From Aquibacillus saliphilus (GTDB lineage Bacteria > Bacillota > Bacilli > Bacillales > Amphibacillaceae), in contig NZ_JAIZAP010000014.1 in NCBI RefSeq assembly GCF_020404745.1, forward strand, positions 62,001 to 126,000: 64,000 nucleotides of DNA, written 5' to 3'. The notes below the pieces were generated by a model. It was not told where the DNA came from and made no database searches. It saw only the letters and a list, made by a program, of their open reading frames with translations. How positions within the stretch are numbered: position 1 is the stretch's first letter; every line of letters starts with the position of its first letter. Below are positions 44,253-57,289 of this stretch, piece after piece. The position numbers and the translations under genes are program-made.

Positions 44253-45206
44253 TTATGCTAAACAGGCTAAGTGATTGTTACTTGCTAATTTCTGTATTTG
44301 TGGCATTTTTGATAGGTCCATATTACCGCCGCTAACAACGATACCACAATGATTTGAATGGATAGTTTCACCATGTGTCAGCAATGCGGCGAATGCTGCT
44401 GCTCCAGCGCCTTCAATAAGTGACTTTTTTCTTTCTAACATATAGACCATAGCAGTAGCGATCTCTTCTTCTGTTACAGTAACTATGTCATCCACATATT
44501 TTTGGATTACCGGGAAGGTTTGTAAGCCAGTTTTTTTTACAGCAATCCCGTCTGCAATCGTAGAAACTGAAGAGAGTGTAGATGGTCCAGTTTTGTGAAA
44601 CCGATTATAGACAGCGCTAGCACCGTGTGATTGAACACCAATAATCTTTATTTTTGGGTTAAGATATTTTGCTGCTACCGCGATCCCTGATATTAATCCG
44701 CCGCCACCAATAGGTACGATAATGGTATCAAGTTTTGACTCTTGTTCTAACATCTCTAAACCAATCGTACCTTGTCCGGCCATCACATCGGTATCATCGA
44801 ATGGATGAACAAAAACACTTTTATTTCTTTGTTGTTCATCAACAGCTGCTTCATATGCTTCTTGAAAAGAATCTCCTGTTAAGACAACTGTAGCGCCATA
44901 ATTTCTAGTAGCTTCAATTTTTGTTTCTGGGGTTTTTTCAGGCATGAATATTTTTGCTTCAATACCTCGCTTTGCTGCTGCCAGAGCAACGCCTTGAGCG
45001 TGGTTTCCGGCTGAAGCGGCTATCACCCCATTTTGGGCTTCTTTATTTGTTAGCTGCGCTATTTTATAACTAGCACCTCTTACTTTAAATGCACCAGTTT
45101 TTTGTTGATTTTCCATTTTAAAGTAAACATTTTTCCCTGTCATATCATTGATTGTCGATGATGTAGTAAGGGGTGTGCGATGGACGATGTTTTTTAAATG
45201 GTCCAT
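44253..45206 (-). CDS. ilvA: Threonine ammonia-lyase (dehydratase), short form
   Basis: 317 residues from the ATG at 45206. PLP lysine in KTGAFKVRGAS, glycine loop VPIGGGGLISGIAVA, and SAGNHAQGVALAA fit threonine dehydratase, which makes 2-oxobutanoate for isoleucine. The C-terminal ACT-like regulatory domain of long IlvA is absent, as in TdcB-type enzymes, so isoleucine feedback should not act on it directly. The frame stays open for 13 codons upstream to an ATT at 45245 that has GGAG 10 nt before it, and these residues (FVTGQKIINA) resemble the family N-terminus, so the true start may be ATT. It is the last gene of the ilv-leu operon, 51 bp after leuD. Confidence 0.88.
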   Translation of the reverse strand: MDHLKNIVHRTPLTTSSTINDMTGKNVYFKMENQQKTGAFKVRGASYKIAQLTNKEAQNGVIAASAGNHAQGVALAAAKRGIEAKIFMPEKTPETKIEATRNYGATVVLTGDSFQEAYEAAVDEQQRNKSVFVHPFDDTDVMAGQGTIGLEMLEQESKLDTIIVPIGGGGLISGIAVAAKYLNPKIKIIGVQSHGASAVYNRFHKTGPSTLSSVSTIADGIAVKKTGLQTFPVIQKYVDDIVTVTEEEIATAMVYMLERKKSLIEGAGAAAFAALLTHGETIHSNHCGIVVSGGNMDLSKMPQIQKLASNNHLACLA

Positions 45207-45257
45207 CGCATTGATGATTTTTTGCCCTGTTACGAAATTCCCAATGGTATCACACTC

Positions 45258-45851
45258 CTAATATAATGTTTGCCTTTGTATTTCAAATTGATCGATCTTT
45301 TTTTCGTGTGTAAGTGTAACTGCAATTTCATCCCAGCCATTGAGTAACATTTCTCTTTGGTAATCTGGGATTTCGAACTTCGCGCTAAAATCATTTGGTC
45401 CGTAAACAAGTTTATTCTCTAAATCCACATTAATAGTATAGGATTCTGATTCGGAATGGTCAATGAGCTCTTGCGTTTGCTGTTCTGTTAGCTGAATGGG
45501 AACAATACCATTTTTTGTGCAATTGTTATAAAAAATATCAGCAAAACTAGAAGCAATGATCACTTTAAACCCAAAATCTTGAAGTGCCCAAGGCGCATGT
45601 TCACGTGAGGAACCACAACCAAAGTTTTCACCAGCAACAAGGATGGACGCATCTTTATATTTCGGGTCGTTTAGACTGAAATCTTTCTTTGGAGCACCGT
45701 CGCTGTCAAATCTCCAGTTAAAAAATAGGAATTGACCAAACCCTTGTCTAGAAATTCGTTTTAAAAATTGTTTTGGGATTATTTGGTCGGTATCGATATT
45801 TGATCTATTTAATGGATAGACAAGTCCAGTGTGTTTACGAATTGGTTCCAT
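45258..45851 (-). CDS. leuD: 3-isopropylmalate dehydratase small subunit
   Basis: 197 residues. LeuD forms with LeuC the isomerase of leucine synthesis. NIDTDQIIPKQFLKR and GENFGCGSSREHAPWAL are the family signatures. GGGAGGG is 8 nt before the ATG. The length is standard and it follows leuC by 47 bp. Confidence 0.95.
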   Translation of the reverse strand: MEPIRKHTGLVYPLNRSNIDTDQIIPKQFLKRISRQGFGQFLFFNWRFDSDGAPKKDFSLNDPKYKDASILVAGENFGCGSSREHAPWALQDFGFKVIIASSFADIFYNNCTKNGIVPIQLTEQQTQELIDHSESESYTINVDLENKLVYGPNDFSAKFEIPDYQREMLLNGWDEIAVTLTHEKKIDQFEIQRQTLY

Positions 45852-45898
45852 TTTTATATACCCTCCCTAAGAGTAACATAATCATATGTTATTTTAAG

Positions 45899-47317
45899 TT
45901 AGCTAGGTGTTGGTGCTGTTAGTTTTCTGACGTCGACGAAATGTCCTTCAATAGCAGCGGCAGCTGCCATTTCCGGGCTAACTAAGTGTGTTCTAGCACC
46001 TGTACCTTGGCGACCTTCAAAGTTACGATTAGAGGTTGATGCACAACGTTCGCCTGCTGGTACAACGTCGTCATTCATCGCAAGGCACATACTGCAACCT
46101 GCATCGCGCCATTCAAATCCCGCTTGTTTAAATATGATATCGAGGCCTTCTTTTTCGGCAGATAGTTTGACGCTATGAGAGCCTGGAACAACAATGGCTG
46201 TCACAGATGGATTTACTTTTTTTCCTTTGATAATTTCTGCAGCTTTTTGCAAATCACTTAGTCTAGAATTCGTACAGGAACCAATAAATACATGTTCAAT
46301 TTTAACTGAAGAAATGGGTTGGTTTGCCTCAAGTCCCATGTATTCAAGTGCTCGCTCGATTTCATCTTTAGCATTCGCAGAATCTGCTTGATCAGGACTA
46401 GGAATAGATGCACTTACCGGAATACACATACCTGGATTTGTTCCCCATGTCACTTGTGGTTCAACTTCATCGGCATTTATTTCAACTGTGGCATCGTAAG
46501 TTGCTCCGTCATCTGTCGCTAGCGCTTTCCAATCAGCAGCAGCTTTTTCGAAGTCATTTCCCTTAGGTGCATGACGCTTTCCTCTAATATACTCGATAGT
46601 TGTCTCATCTGGACTTATAAGTCCAGCACGAGCACCTGCCTCAATCGACATATTACAAATTGTCATCCGAGCTTCCATTGATAAAGACTGAATGGCATCA
46701 CCGGTATATTCAATCACGAAACCTGTTCCAAAACGGACACCGTATTTGCCGATAATCGCAAGGATTAAATCTTTTGCAGTTACGCCTTGGCCTAATTGAC
46801 CATTCACTTTAACATTTAATGTTTTTGGTGTTGCTTGCCACAATGTTTGTGTAGCAAGTACGTGTTCCACTTCACTTGTTCCAATACCGAACGCTAATGC
46901 ACCAAAAGCACCGTGAGTTGATGTGTGGCTATCCCCGCAGACAATTGTTTTTCCGGGTTGGGTTAGACCTAATTCTGGACCAATAACGTGAACAATACCT
47001 TGATCAGGATGATCAATATCTGCTAAAGGTATATTAAATTCATCACAGTTTTGTTTTAATGTATCCATTTGTGTTTTAGATACTTGGTCCTTAATAATAT
47101 GACGATGTATAGTAGGAACGTTATGATCCATCGTTGCATAAGTTCGGTCGGGACAACGGACGCCTCTAGATTTAAGTCTCAATCCCTCAAATGCTTGAGG
47201 GGAGGTTACTTCGTGGACTAAATGTAAATCAATATAAAGTAAATCAGGCTTATCTTCCTCCTGATGAACAATGTGTTGGTCCCAAATTTTTTCAACAATT
47301 GTTTTTGGTTTATCCAT
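45899..47317 (-). CDS. leuC: 3-isopropylmalate dehydratase large subunit
   Basis: 472 residues, aconitase family. It carries the 4Fe-4S cysteines in [13 protein letters not shown] and [10 protein letters not shown], and the substrate motif [14 protein letters not shown]. Works with LeuD in the cytoplasm. Start ATG at 47317 with GAGGAGTGAC upstream. Full length. Confidence 0.95.
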   Translation of the reverse strand: MDKPKTIVEKIWDQHIVHQEEDKPDLLYIDLHLVHEVTSPQAFEGLRLKSRGVRCPDRTYATMDHNVPTIHRHIIKDQVSKTQMDTLKQNCDEFNIPLADIDHPDQGIVHVIGPELGLTQPGKTIVCGDSHTSTHGAFGALAFGIGTSEVEHVLATQTLWQATPKTLNVKVNGQLGQGVTAKDLILAIIGKYGVRFGTGFVIEYTGDAIQSLSMEARMTICNMSIEAGARAGLISPDETTIEYIRGKRHAPKGNDFEKAAADWKALATDDGATYDATVEINADEVEPQVTWGTNPGMCIPVSASIPSPDQADSANAKDEIERALEYMGLEANQPISSVKIEHVFIGSCTNSRLSDLQKAAEIIKGKKVNPSVTAIVVPGSHSVKLSAEKEGLDIIFKQAGFEWRDAGCSMCLAMNDDVVPAGERCASTSNRNFEGRQGTGARTHLVSPEMAAAAAIEGHFVDVRKLTAPTPS

Positions 47318-47360
47318 TCTTTAGTCACTCCTCACTTTATAAGAATTAACTTTATTTATC

Positions 47361-48431
47361 CTATGATTTAATAAAGTCTACAACGAGTTTAGTCATCTCC
47401 GCGGTATTCACTTTCTTACCGTTAGTAATCTGTAAATCCGCTGTATGGTACCCTTCATCGATTACTGCTTCAACAGCTGTTTCAATCATTTTTGCTTCTT
47501 CTTCCAACTGAAACGAATGACGAAGCATTAAGGCTGCTGATAGAATCATAGCTAAGGGATTTGCAATTCCTAGACCCGCGATATCAGGAGCAGATCCATG
47601 AGCGGGTTCATATAAGCCAACCCCGTTTTCTGCTAGGCTAGCAGAAGGTAACATCCCGAGTGATCCTGTTAAAACAGAAGCTTCATCGCTCAATATATCA
47701 CCAAACATATTTTCCGTAACGATTACATCAAATTGACTAGGATTTGTGATAAGCTTCATAGCGGCAGCGTCGACTAAGACGTGATTAACGGTAACATCTG
47801 GATACTCATTACTTTTTTCTTCAACGATTTCTCGCCATAATTTGCTAGATTCTAATACATTAGCCTTATCGACAGAAGTTAAAATTTTACGTCTTAACCT
47901 GGCACTTTGAAAGCCTTTATCAACAATTCGTTCAATTTCATCTCTCGTGTAGGAAAGTGTGTCTATTACAGACTTCCCATCCTCACTTCGTTCACTAGGT
48001 CTGCCGAAGTACAGGCCTCCCGTAAGCTCTCGAACAATTAGGAGGTCACTACCGTTTATCACTTCCTCTTTAAGAGGGGATGAATGAAGTAATTTTGCAA
48101 ATCCTTTTACAGGTCTAAGATTTGCGAATAAATCTAATGATTTGCGAATCCCAAGTAATCCTCTTTCTGGACGTAAGTGAGAGGGGAGTTGATCCCATTT
48201 TGGTCCGCCTACCGCTCCAAGTAGTACAGCGTCCGCTTTTTTGCAAGCATCTACTGTTTGGGTGGGAAGGGGGGAGCCATGGTTATCAACGGCAATCCCG
48301 CCGATATCATGAGATTCAAAGGTGAACGAATGATTATATCGTTCAGAAAGGGCGCTTAGTACCGCTTTTGCTGATGCAATAACTTCAACGCCGATTCCAT
48401 CACCAGGAAGTAGTACGATATTTTTTTGCAT
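47361..48431 (-). CDS. leuB: 3-isopropylmalate dehydrogenase
   Basis: 356 residues, NAD-dependent oxidative decarboxylase of leucine synthesis. It starts MQKNIVLLPGDGIGVEV; the start at 48431 is chosen for GGAGG 6 nt upstream, while the longer frame overlaps leuA and lacks one. Catalytic regions LIVRELTGGLYFG, NMFGDILSDEAS and EPAHGSAPDIAGLGIANP are complete. Confidence 0.95.
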   Translation of the reverse strand: MQKNIVLLPGDGIGVEVIASAKAVLSALSERYNHSFTFESHDIGGIAVDNHGSPLPTQTVDACKKADAVLLGAVGGPKWDQLPSHLRPERGLLGIRKSLDLFANLRPVKGFAKLLHSSPLKEEVINGSDLLIVRELTGGLYFGRPSERSEDGKSVIDTLSYTRDEIERIVDKGFQSARLRRKILTSVDKANVLESSKLWREIVEEKSNEYPDVTVNHVLVDAAAMKLITNPSQFDVIVTENMFGDILSDEASVLTGSLGMLPSASLAENGVGLYEPAHGSAPDIAGLGIANPLAMILSAALMLRHSFQLEEEAKMIETAVEAVIDEGYHTADLQITNGKKVNTAEMTKLVVDFIKS

Positions 48432-48450
48432 GATTGACCTCCTAATACTA

Positions 48451-51028
<2,578 letters not shown>

Positions 51029-51188
51029 TCAAATTGTTTGTTTTATATAAATTTAGTGGTACATAATTCCAAGATTCTGAAAAATTAATTCAGAGTACAA
51101 GCACCAGTGGGGCGCTTGTGAATTATACTATCCCAGGGTAAGTTAGGTTAGGCGTATAGCCTATACCGTTCCTGAGGATAGCAGGGTC

Positions 51189-51710
51189 TTACTTAAGCAA
51201 GGAGTAAGAAGTCAATTCGGTAACTTGTGGTTGTTGACCTCGTAAAAATGCGGTCATTCCAGTTCTAGCTAATTCCTTAATTCCATATGGTCGAAGTAGG
51301 TCGATTAAAGCTTCAATCTTGTCAGTTTTACCTGTAACTTGAACAGATAAACTATCCTTACTAACATCAATAATGGACGCACGAAACGGTTCAATAATAC
51401 CTTGTATTTCGCTGCGCAACTGACTACTGCTCACTACTTTTATTAAGGCTAACTCTCTAGCGACAATCGCTTTATCTGTAATATCCGATACCTTTAGGAT
51501 ATCAATTTGCTTATTTAACTGTTTGGTTACTTGCTCTAACTTTTGATTATCTTCAACTTCAACAACAAAGGTCATCTTTGAAATACCATCAACTTCAGTG
51601 CGACCGACTGATATGCTGTCAATGTTAAATTGTCTTTTTTGAAGCAATCCAGTAATTCGATTCAGTACACCACTTCTGTTTTGGACGGTAGCAGTTATAA
51701 TTCGTTTCAT
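51189..51710 (-). CDS. ilvN: Acetolactate synthase small (regulatory) subunit
   Basis: 173 residues: an ACT domain ([20 protein letters not shown]) that binds valine, followed by the C-terminal half ([28 protein letters not shown]). It overlaps ilvB by 4 bp (ATGA). In Bacillus the gene is named ilvH or ilvN. Confidence 0.94.
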   Translation of the reverse strand: MKRIITATVQNRSGVLNRITGLLQKRQFNIDSISVGRTEVDGISKMTFVVEVEDNQKLEQVTKQLNKQIDILKVSDITDKAIVARELALIKVVSSSQLRSEIQGIIEPFRASIIDVSKDSLSVQVTGKTDKIEALIDLLRPYGIKELARTGMTAFLRGQQPQVTELTSYSLLK

Positions 51711-53428
51711 GGTTTCACCCCGATCATTTCATTTAGCCCTTTGCCAGGTGCGATCATCGGATAGACATTTTCTTGCTGTAGGACACGACAATCAACAACT
51801 ACTGGACCTTGGTAAGCGAACAATTCAGGTAATGCTTGAATTAATTGTTCTTGTGTATCAATTTTCATTCCTTTAATTTGGTATGCTTCTGCTAATTTCA
51901 CAAAATCAGGTTGAACATCAAGTAATGATTCGGAATAACGTTTCTCGTAAAATGTTTCCTGCCACTGACGGACCATTCCTAGTGCACCATTGTTGACGAT
52001 GATTACTTTTACAGGAAGTCCGCGTTCTTGTAATACTGAAAGCTCCTGAAGGGTCATTTGAAAACCACCGTCACCGACAATAGCAACAACAGTATCTTCT
52101 GGTGCGGCTAATTGTGCTCCAATCGCAGCTGGAAAGCCAAAGCCCATTGTGCCTAACCCACCAGATGTTACCCATCTATTTGGTCGATTAAATGTGTAAT
52201 ACTGTGCTGCCCACATTTGATGTTGGCCTACGTCTGTTGTGACAATCGCATTGCCAGCAGTTTCCTTATGAATAGCTTCGATTAGCCATTGTGGAATCAT
52301 TTCTTCACTTGGATTGTTATACCAAAGTGGGTAATTCTCTTTATTTTTGTTTATTTCAGCCATCCATTCCTCATGATCTGGTGATACTTTGGCATGAGTT
52401 TGTAGCAGTTTAATAGCTGCTTTTGAGTCAGCAACGATAGGTATGTGAGTTGCCACATTTTTTCCAATCTCTGCAGGATCAATATCAATATGCGCGACAG
52501 ATGCGTTGGGTGCAAAATGCTTAAGATTACCAGTTAAGCGGTCATCAAATCGTGCACCAATATTAATTAATAAATCACACTCATACAATGCCGTGTTCGC
52601 AGCGTATGTTCCGTGCATTCCCGCCATTCCTAGTGCAAGGTCATGATTACCAGGAAATCCCCCTAAGCCCAGCAACGTCGTCGTTACAGGTAGTGAATGC
52701 TTTTCAGCAAATACTTGTAGTTCTTCTGAGGCTTTACCTATAATGATTCCGGCACCTGCAAGAATTACCGGCTTTTTAGCCTTGGCTAATGAGTCTGCAA
52801 GTTTTTTAATTTGTAATGGGTTCGGTTTTGTAGTTGGTTGATATCCAGGAAGATGGAAATCAGTATCGTAATTTCCTTCAGCTGGATTTGCTGAAATATC
52901 TTTTGGAATGTCAACGACTACAGGACCAGGTCTTCCAGTAGAAGCAATATGGAATGCTTCTCTGACGATTCTTGGTAAATCACTGATTGAACGGACTTGG
53001 TAATTGTGTTTTGTGATTGGAGTAGTAATCCCCATCACGTCAGCTTCTTGGAATGCATCAGTGCCAATTACACCACGAGCAACTTGACCAGTGAAAACAA
53101 CTAAAGGTAGTGAGTCCATCATTGCATCTGCTATACCAGTAATTAAATTAGTTGCTCCAGGACCTGAAGTGGCAATAACTACTCCTGGTCTCCCTGATAC
53201 ACGTGCATAACCTTCTGCGGCGTGTATCGCCCCTTGTTCGTGCCGAGTAAGGATGTGCTCGAAAGAATCCTTTGCCCGGTAAAGCGCGTCATAAATTGGA
53301 AGTACGGCACCACCAGGGTATCCAAATATTGTTTTAACCTCTTCTTTAATCAAAGATTCAACAAGAAGATCTGCCCCTGTTTTTGGTTTTGCTTCGGTAT
53401 CGATACTAGGCTTTGTTTCTACCTTCAT
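51707..53428 (-). CDS. ilvB: Acetolactate synthase large (catalytic) subunit
   Basis: 573 residues, thiamine-diphosphate enzyme. [23 protein letters not shown] (in parts: [17 protein letters not shown]) begins the PYR domain with catalytic Glu in [18 protein letters not shown]; the ThDP motif is [19 protein letters not shown] followed by [14 protein letters not shown]. First gene of the operon; GAGGG 7 nt before the ATG. Controlled by the T-box leader upstream. Confidence 0.96.
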   Translation of the reverse strand: MKVETKPSIDTEAKPKTGADLLVESLIKEEVKTIFGYPGGAVLPIYDALYRAKDSFEHILTRHEQGAIHAAEGYARVSGRPGVVIATSGPGATNLITGIADAMMDSLPLVVFTGQVARGVIGTDAFQEADVMGITTPITKHNYQVRSISDLPRIVREAFHIASTGRPGPVVVDIPKDISANPAEGNYDTDFHLPGYQPTTKPNPLQIKKLADSLAKAKKPVILAGAGIIIGKASEELQVFAEKHSLPVTTTLLGLGGFPGNHDLALGMAGMHGTYAANTALYECDLLINIGARFDDRLTGNLKHFAPNASVAHIDIDPAEIGKNVATHIPIVADSKAAIKLLQTHAKVSPDHEEWMAEINKNKENYPLWYNNPSEEMIPQWLIEAIHKETAGNAIVTTDVGQHQMWAAQYYTFNRPNRWVTSGGLGTMGFGFPAAIGAQLAAPEDTVVAIVGDGGFQMTLQELSVLQERGLPVKVIIVNNGALGMVRQWQETFYEKRYSESLLDVQPDFVKLAEAYQIKGMKIDTQEQLIQALPELFAYQGPVVVDCRVLQQENVYPMIAPGKGLNEMIGVKP

Positions 53429-53473
53429 TTTGTCATCCCTCCTGAAAATGTAATACTATTTAAGAAAATCCGA

Positions 53474-53790
53474 AATAAAAAGGCCATTTTCTCCCATTAA
53501 ACTGCACATATGCAGAATAATCGGGGAGAAAAGGCCTTAACTTTTCACGGTACCACCCTGATTTACAACATCCTCGCGAATGCTGCCTCATGAAGCTAAC
53601 TATATAATAGTAAGCTTCTTTTGATAACAGGTGTTTAGTAGAACACCTGGTTAAGCCTAATGAGATTTTGACTGTTCGGCTTAACACTCAGGGACGATGT
53701 CAGAATAAGGTGTATTTCCGGGCTTCCAGCAACCCCGGCTCTCTGTCAATACATGTTCTTATTCCTTTATTCCCGTCGTCGTTTTATTTG
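53474..53790 (-). promoter_or_regulatory. T-box leader of the ilv-leu operon
   Basis: The minus strand holds the T-box core AGGGTGGTACCGTGAAAAG (53559-53541). After it, AAGGCCTTTTCTCCC pairs with GGGAGAAAATGGCCT and runs into TTTTTATTT (terminator, 53474-53538). Upstream are the stem I region (53650-53790, with CCGGG/CCCGG apical stem) and stems II/III. Uncharged tRNA should stabilise the antiterminator. I could not fix the specifier codon by eye; ATC and CTT lie in the candidate region. Confidence 0.9.
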
Positions 53791-53862
53791 TTATAGAATT
53801 AATGGTTATTTTTTAAAAAGAGTAGCATTTTTCAGATTAGTTTACTTAACTACTATTGTATT

Positions 53863-53877
53863 ACAATTCTGATAATT
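53863..53877 (-). promoter_or_regulatory. CodY-box-like site 1
   Basis: ACAATTCTGATAATT, 11 of 15 matches to AATTTTCWGAAAATT. Confidence 0.35.
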
Positions 53878-53930
53878 TAGTCTAGTTATTAGATAAAGTT
53901 ACTCTTTTAAAATTCACTTAATTTACAAAA

Positions 53931-53945
53931 GTTTTTCTGAAAATC
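53931..53945 (-). promoter_or_regulatory. CodY-box-like site 2
   Basis: GTTTTTCTGAAAATC, 12 of 15 matches, intact TTTTCTGAAAAT core. Confidence 0.5.
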
Positions 53946-54052
53946 AAAAGGCCATTTAAATTGTAACTTCTGATTATTTATATGATTGCAAAAACTCTTG
54001 ATTGACGACAATCATACAACCATTTATATATTAGGTCAACAGGTTTTGTGAA

Positions 54053-54067
54053 AATTTTCTGATATTT
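54053..54067 (-). promoter_or_regulatory. CodY-box-like site 3
   Basis: AATTTTCTGATATTT, 13 of 15 matches to the consensus. Three such sites in 205 bp upstream of the T-box leader fit repression by CodY with GTP and branched-chain amino acids. The gap 53791-54311 holds these and no gene. Confidence 0.55.
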
Positions 54068-54311
54068 AGGGAAAACACCCCGAATGGTAAGCGATTACAA
54101 CGTTTGAATGACAATAAAAACAGATAAAAAAATAATTATTAATTAATTTTAGAAGTTAAAGATTTAGATGGTTTATTATGGAAAATAAACATTTGAAAAT
54201 CTATATTCGTAACGTATGATATAAGTTGAGTTACATTCTATAAAGTAATTTTCTAGTATTATAATTTCCCTAAGTTAAATAATACGATAATAATTGATTG
54301 GAAGTGGTTAA

Positions 54312-54773
54312 TTGGGACAACTGTGTATATTACCATGTGGCAATAAGAAAATTTGGGATAAAAAAGGAGAGATAGGACCTGTTCGTGCCAGGGACGCTTA
54401 TATTGGTACATTTCATAATCTTTGTGAACAATATGCAGAGAAGTTTTTTGATCGATGGGTTATTCTATCAGCTAAATATGGTTATTTATTACCTAATGAT
54501 ATAGTAAAGGGCAATTATGATGTAACGTTTAACAAAAAAAGTAATGAAATAATATCTATAGATGAATTAAAAAATCAGGTAAAAAAGAAACAACTTTATC
54601 AAAATGATGGAATTGTAGTATTAACAGGAAAGAAATATATCGAAGTCGTAACAAAAAGTTTTGAAACTGAATTAACTATTCAATTTCCTCTAATTAAATG
54701 CAAAGGGATTGGATATATGCAGCAAGAGCTTAAATCTGCTATCGAACTATCTCAACCAATCCACCGGACATAG
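54312..54773 (+). CDS. DUF6884-like protein
   Basis: 153 residues from a TTG start at 54312 (GGAAGTGG 4 nt upstream). LCILPCGNKKIWDK at the N-terminus, ARDAYIGTFHNLCEQYAEKF, DRWVILSAKYGYLLPND and YDVTFNKKSNE are typical of the DUF6884 group, which has the xCGxxK and SAKYG motifs and is related to queuine/archaeosine-type fold proteins and defence-island genes. Activity is not established. It stands alone and converges on ykoC over a shared terminator. Confidence 0.65.
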   Translation: MGQLCILPCGNKKIWDKKGEIGPVRARDAYIGTFHNLCEQYAEKFFDRWVILSAKYGYLLPNDIVKGNYDVTFNKKSNEIISIDELKNQVKKKQLYQNDGIVVLTGKKYIEVVTKSFETELTIQFPLIKCKGIGYMQQELKSAIELSQPIHRT

Positions 54774-54817
54774 GCAGGTAGGTAGTGTGTATGTTTTAAC
54801 GTGCTAAGGTGTCAAAG

Positions 54818-54855
54818 TTAAGAAGTGATGTACCAACTGGTACATCACTTCTTAA
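54818..54855. terminator. Bidirectional terminator
   Basis: A perfect stem (TTAAGAAGTGATGTACCA / TGGTACATCACTTCTTAA with ACTG-sized loop), between the converging DUF6884-like gene and ykoC. Confidence 0.75.
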
Positions 54856-55641
54856 CTATAATTCTCCGTTGTACCATTTAAAATAACCGAGTTGCCATGA
54901 CATAATGATAAGAATTAATAAAACAGCTACCATACCTAGCAAAAAAATCCAATCTTTTGTGGTTACAGTAAACTGTCGATAAAACGTTCTGTCACGACTC
55001 CCTGTAAATCCTTTGGATTCCATTGCAATAGCTGTTCGCTCTGCTTTTCTTATGGAACTCGCTAACAGAGGTACTGCGAACCGTTTATATTGATTAAATC
55101 CTTCCTTTAACGTTTTAGCACGGTTTACACCTCGAACACGATGCGCAGAACGAATAAGGAATAATTCATCCTTAATCATAGGTGAAAAACGGTAACCAGC
55201 TAATATACCGTAGGCGAGCTTCGGAGGAAACTTACATTGCTGCATTAGGCTTAGAATAAAATGAACAATATTGGTAGTTAAAAGAAACAATAAGGATAAA
55301 GATGCGAAACTTAAAATTCTAAGTGATAAGGAAAGTGCCGTATTTACATCTTCAGTAGGGAAATCCCGCCCGAACAGAGTTATTGCCGCATTAGGGTTAA
55401 TTGGCTCGTTTGCAAAGATCAGATTACTCCAAAACATTCCAACTGCAAAAATGAGGAACGGTGAAAAATAAAGAAGATATTTTTTCCAATTTATTTTGGC
55501 TACACCGATGGTGAGAAACCAGATCCAAATAATAAATAAAAACGGCGTTATTGGATCAAATACAAGAGCTAATAGTAGCACACTTAGAATGATAGTAATC
55601 GCCTTGATACTTGGATTTACGTTATGTATGAACATAGCCAA
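54856..55641 (-). CDS. ykoC: ECF transporter T component (thiamine-precursor uptake)
   Basis: 261 residues, EcfT transmembrane coupling protein. Four to five helices at the N-terminus (ITIILSVLLLALVFDP, FLFIIWIWFLTIGVA, ILSFASLSLLFLLTT) and the coupling segment with RSAHRVRGVNRAKTLKEG and AERTAIAMESKGFTGSRDR (the A-R-G-like motifs of EcfT). It connects the ATPase YkoD to the substrate component YkoE. It overlaps ykoD by 20 bp. Confidence 0.9.
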   Translation of the reverse strand: MAMFIHNVNPSIKAITIILSVLLLALVFDPITPFLFIIWIWFLTIGVAKINWKKYLLYFSPFLIFAVGMFWSNLIFANEPINPNAAITLFGRDFPTEDVNTALSLSLRILSFASLSLLFLLTTNIVHFILSLMQQCKFPPKLAYGILAGYRFSPMIKDELFLIRSAHRVRGVNRAKTLKEGFNQYKRFAVPLLASSIRKAERTAIAMESKGFTGSRDRTFYRQFTVTTKDWIFLLGMVAVLLILIIMSWQLGYFKWYNGEL

Positions 55642-57289
55642 CGTCCTTTTGTTGTAATTGTTTTAATTCCACTTCTTTTGGTAGCTCTAATTGCCATTGA
55701 TTAAGTTTACCGACTGGATAATTCCACAATTGTTCAGGCGTTGTGTCAAGCACAATATGTCCTTTTTCCATTACGAGTACTCGATCAGCGTAATGGTGTA
55801 CGATGTCCATATCGTGCGTGATCATAACAATCGACGTTCCTTGATTATATCGTTCAACTAGTAAATGTAATAGTTGTTTAGTAGAATGGGCATCTTGACC
55901 AAATGTAGGTTCATCTAGAATGAGAAGAGATTGGTCGTCTACAATCATAGTTGCCACGCTTAAGCGTCTTTTTTGACCTTGACTAAGTGTGTAAGGGTGA
56001 TAGTCATCAAAACCGGTTAATTGACATTGATTAAGAATTTTTTCAACACGGTTGTTTATTTCTCGTTCACTGTATTCCTGTAAACGTAAACTAAACGCCA
56101 CTTCGTCAAAAACGGAATCTGCAATGAATTGATGCTCTGGATTTTGAAAAACATAGCCGATTTTCTTTCTTAGATCCTTTTCTTTCCAATTTTTCATCGG
56201 TCTATCATCTAGATGAATAGTCCCTCTAGAAGGCTTCTGAATACCTGCTAACAATTTAGAAAGAGATGATTTTCCGCTACCGTTTGCCCCTAGGACTGCA
56301 ACAAATTGACCATGATAGAGGTCAATATTTGTTTGCTTGATGATAGAGGTATTTCTTTTGGACCAGGATATATCCCTTGCTTTAAGTAACAAGCGTTTAT
56401 CAGCTTTGACAGTCTTTTTTTTATCTAATCCGTTATAAGAAATAGGATAGCTTGCTAATTCGTTAATAGTCAGAGGTAGGGTATTAAAAAAGTAAGCTCC
56501 CTGTTTCTCAATAGCCAGTGCTATTTTTGTTGCCCTTGGAATCCAAATGCCTAACTTCTCCAATCTATCACGATGTTGGTTGATACCATCATGAAGTATT
56601 CCATCAAAGAAAATCTGTCCATTTGTATTCATCATTATGCTGCGTTTAATTAGTGATACCCAACCATCTAATTGATGCTCGATAACAATGAGTGAAAATT
56701 GTTTTTTTTGTTGTAATTGATCAAGAGTTTGAATGAATTCTTTCGCTGCTTTTGGATCGAGATTAGCCGTTGGTTCATCCAATACGAGAATTTCTGGTTC
56801 GAGTGCTAAAATGCAGGCAAGTGCTAATTTTTGCTTTTGCCCTCCGGATAAAGTTGAAATAACTCGTTCCTTGTAGGCAGTCATATTCACTAGTCCTAAT
56901 GCTTCGTGAATTCTAACGTCCATCTCAGTGGTCGCGATACCTTTATTTTCAAGGCCAAAGGCAACTTCATCTGCTACTGTTAGCATACAAAATTGAGTTT
57001 CAGGGTCCTGAAAGACGACACCTACTTGTAGAGATAGCTCGCCACTAGCAAAATTATTAGCGGATACACCGTTAATAGATATGTCACCTTGCATTGCACC
57101 ATCTAGTTCACGAGGGTAGAGTCCATTCAAACAATGAGTTAGCGTGCTTTTTCCACATCCACTAGGTCCAAGGATTAAAAGATTCTCATGGTCTTTTAGT
57201 TCAAAGTTCAGTTCATCTAAAATAGGCTGTTTTTGGTCATCTTCATAAAATAACTTTAATTGACTCACCCTTATTCGAGGTATACTCAT
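55622..57289 (-). CDS. ykoD: ECF transporter double ATPase
   Basis: 555 residues with two fused ABC ATPase domains. First: GPSGCGKSTLTHCLN, LSGGQKQKLALACILA, ILVLDEPTANLDPKA. Second: GANGSGKSSLSKLLAG, LSQGQKRRLSVATMI, LLILDEPTFGQDAHS. This double form replaces the EcfA-EcfA' pair. It overlaps ykoE by 4 bp and ykoC by 20 bp. Confidence 0.92.
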   Translation of the reverse strand: MSIPRIRVSQLKLFYEDDQKQPILDELNFELKDHENLLILGPSGCGKSTLTHCLNGLYPRELDGAMQGDISINGVSANNFASGELSLQVGVVFQDPETQFCMLTVADEVAFGLENKGIATTEMDVRIHEALGLVNMTAYKERVISTLSGGQKQKLALACILALEPEILVLDEPTANLDPKAAKEFIQTLDQLQQKKQFSLIVIEHQLDGWVSLIKRSIMMNTNGQIFFDGILHDGINQHRDRLEKLGIWIPRATKIALAIEKQGAYFFNTLPLTINELASYPISYNGLDKKKTVKADKRLLLKARDISWSKRNTSIIKQTNIDLYHGQFVAVLGANGSGKSSLSKLLAGIQKPSRGTIHLDDRPMKNWKEKDLRKKIGYVFQNPEHQFIADSVFDEVAFSLRLQEYSEREINNRVEKILNQCQLTGFDDYHPYTLSQGQKRRLSVATMIVDDQSLLILDEPTFGQDAHSTKQLLHLLVERYNQGTSIVMITHDMDIVHHYADRVLVMEKGHIVLDTTPEQLWNYPVGKLNQWQLELPKEVELKQLQQKDVGYVHT

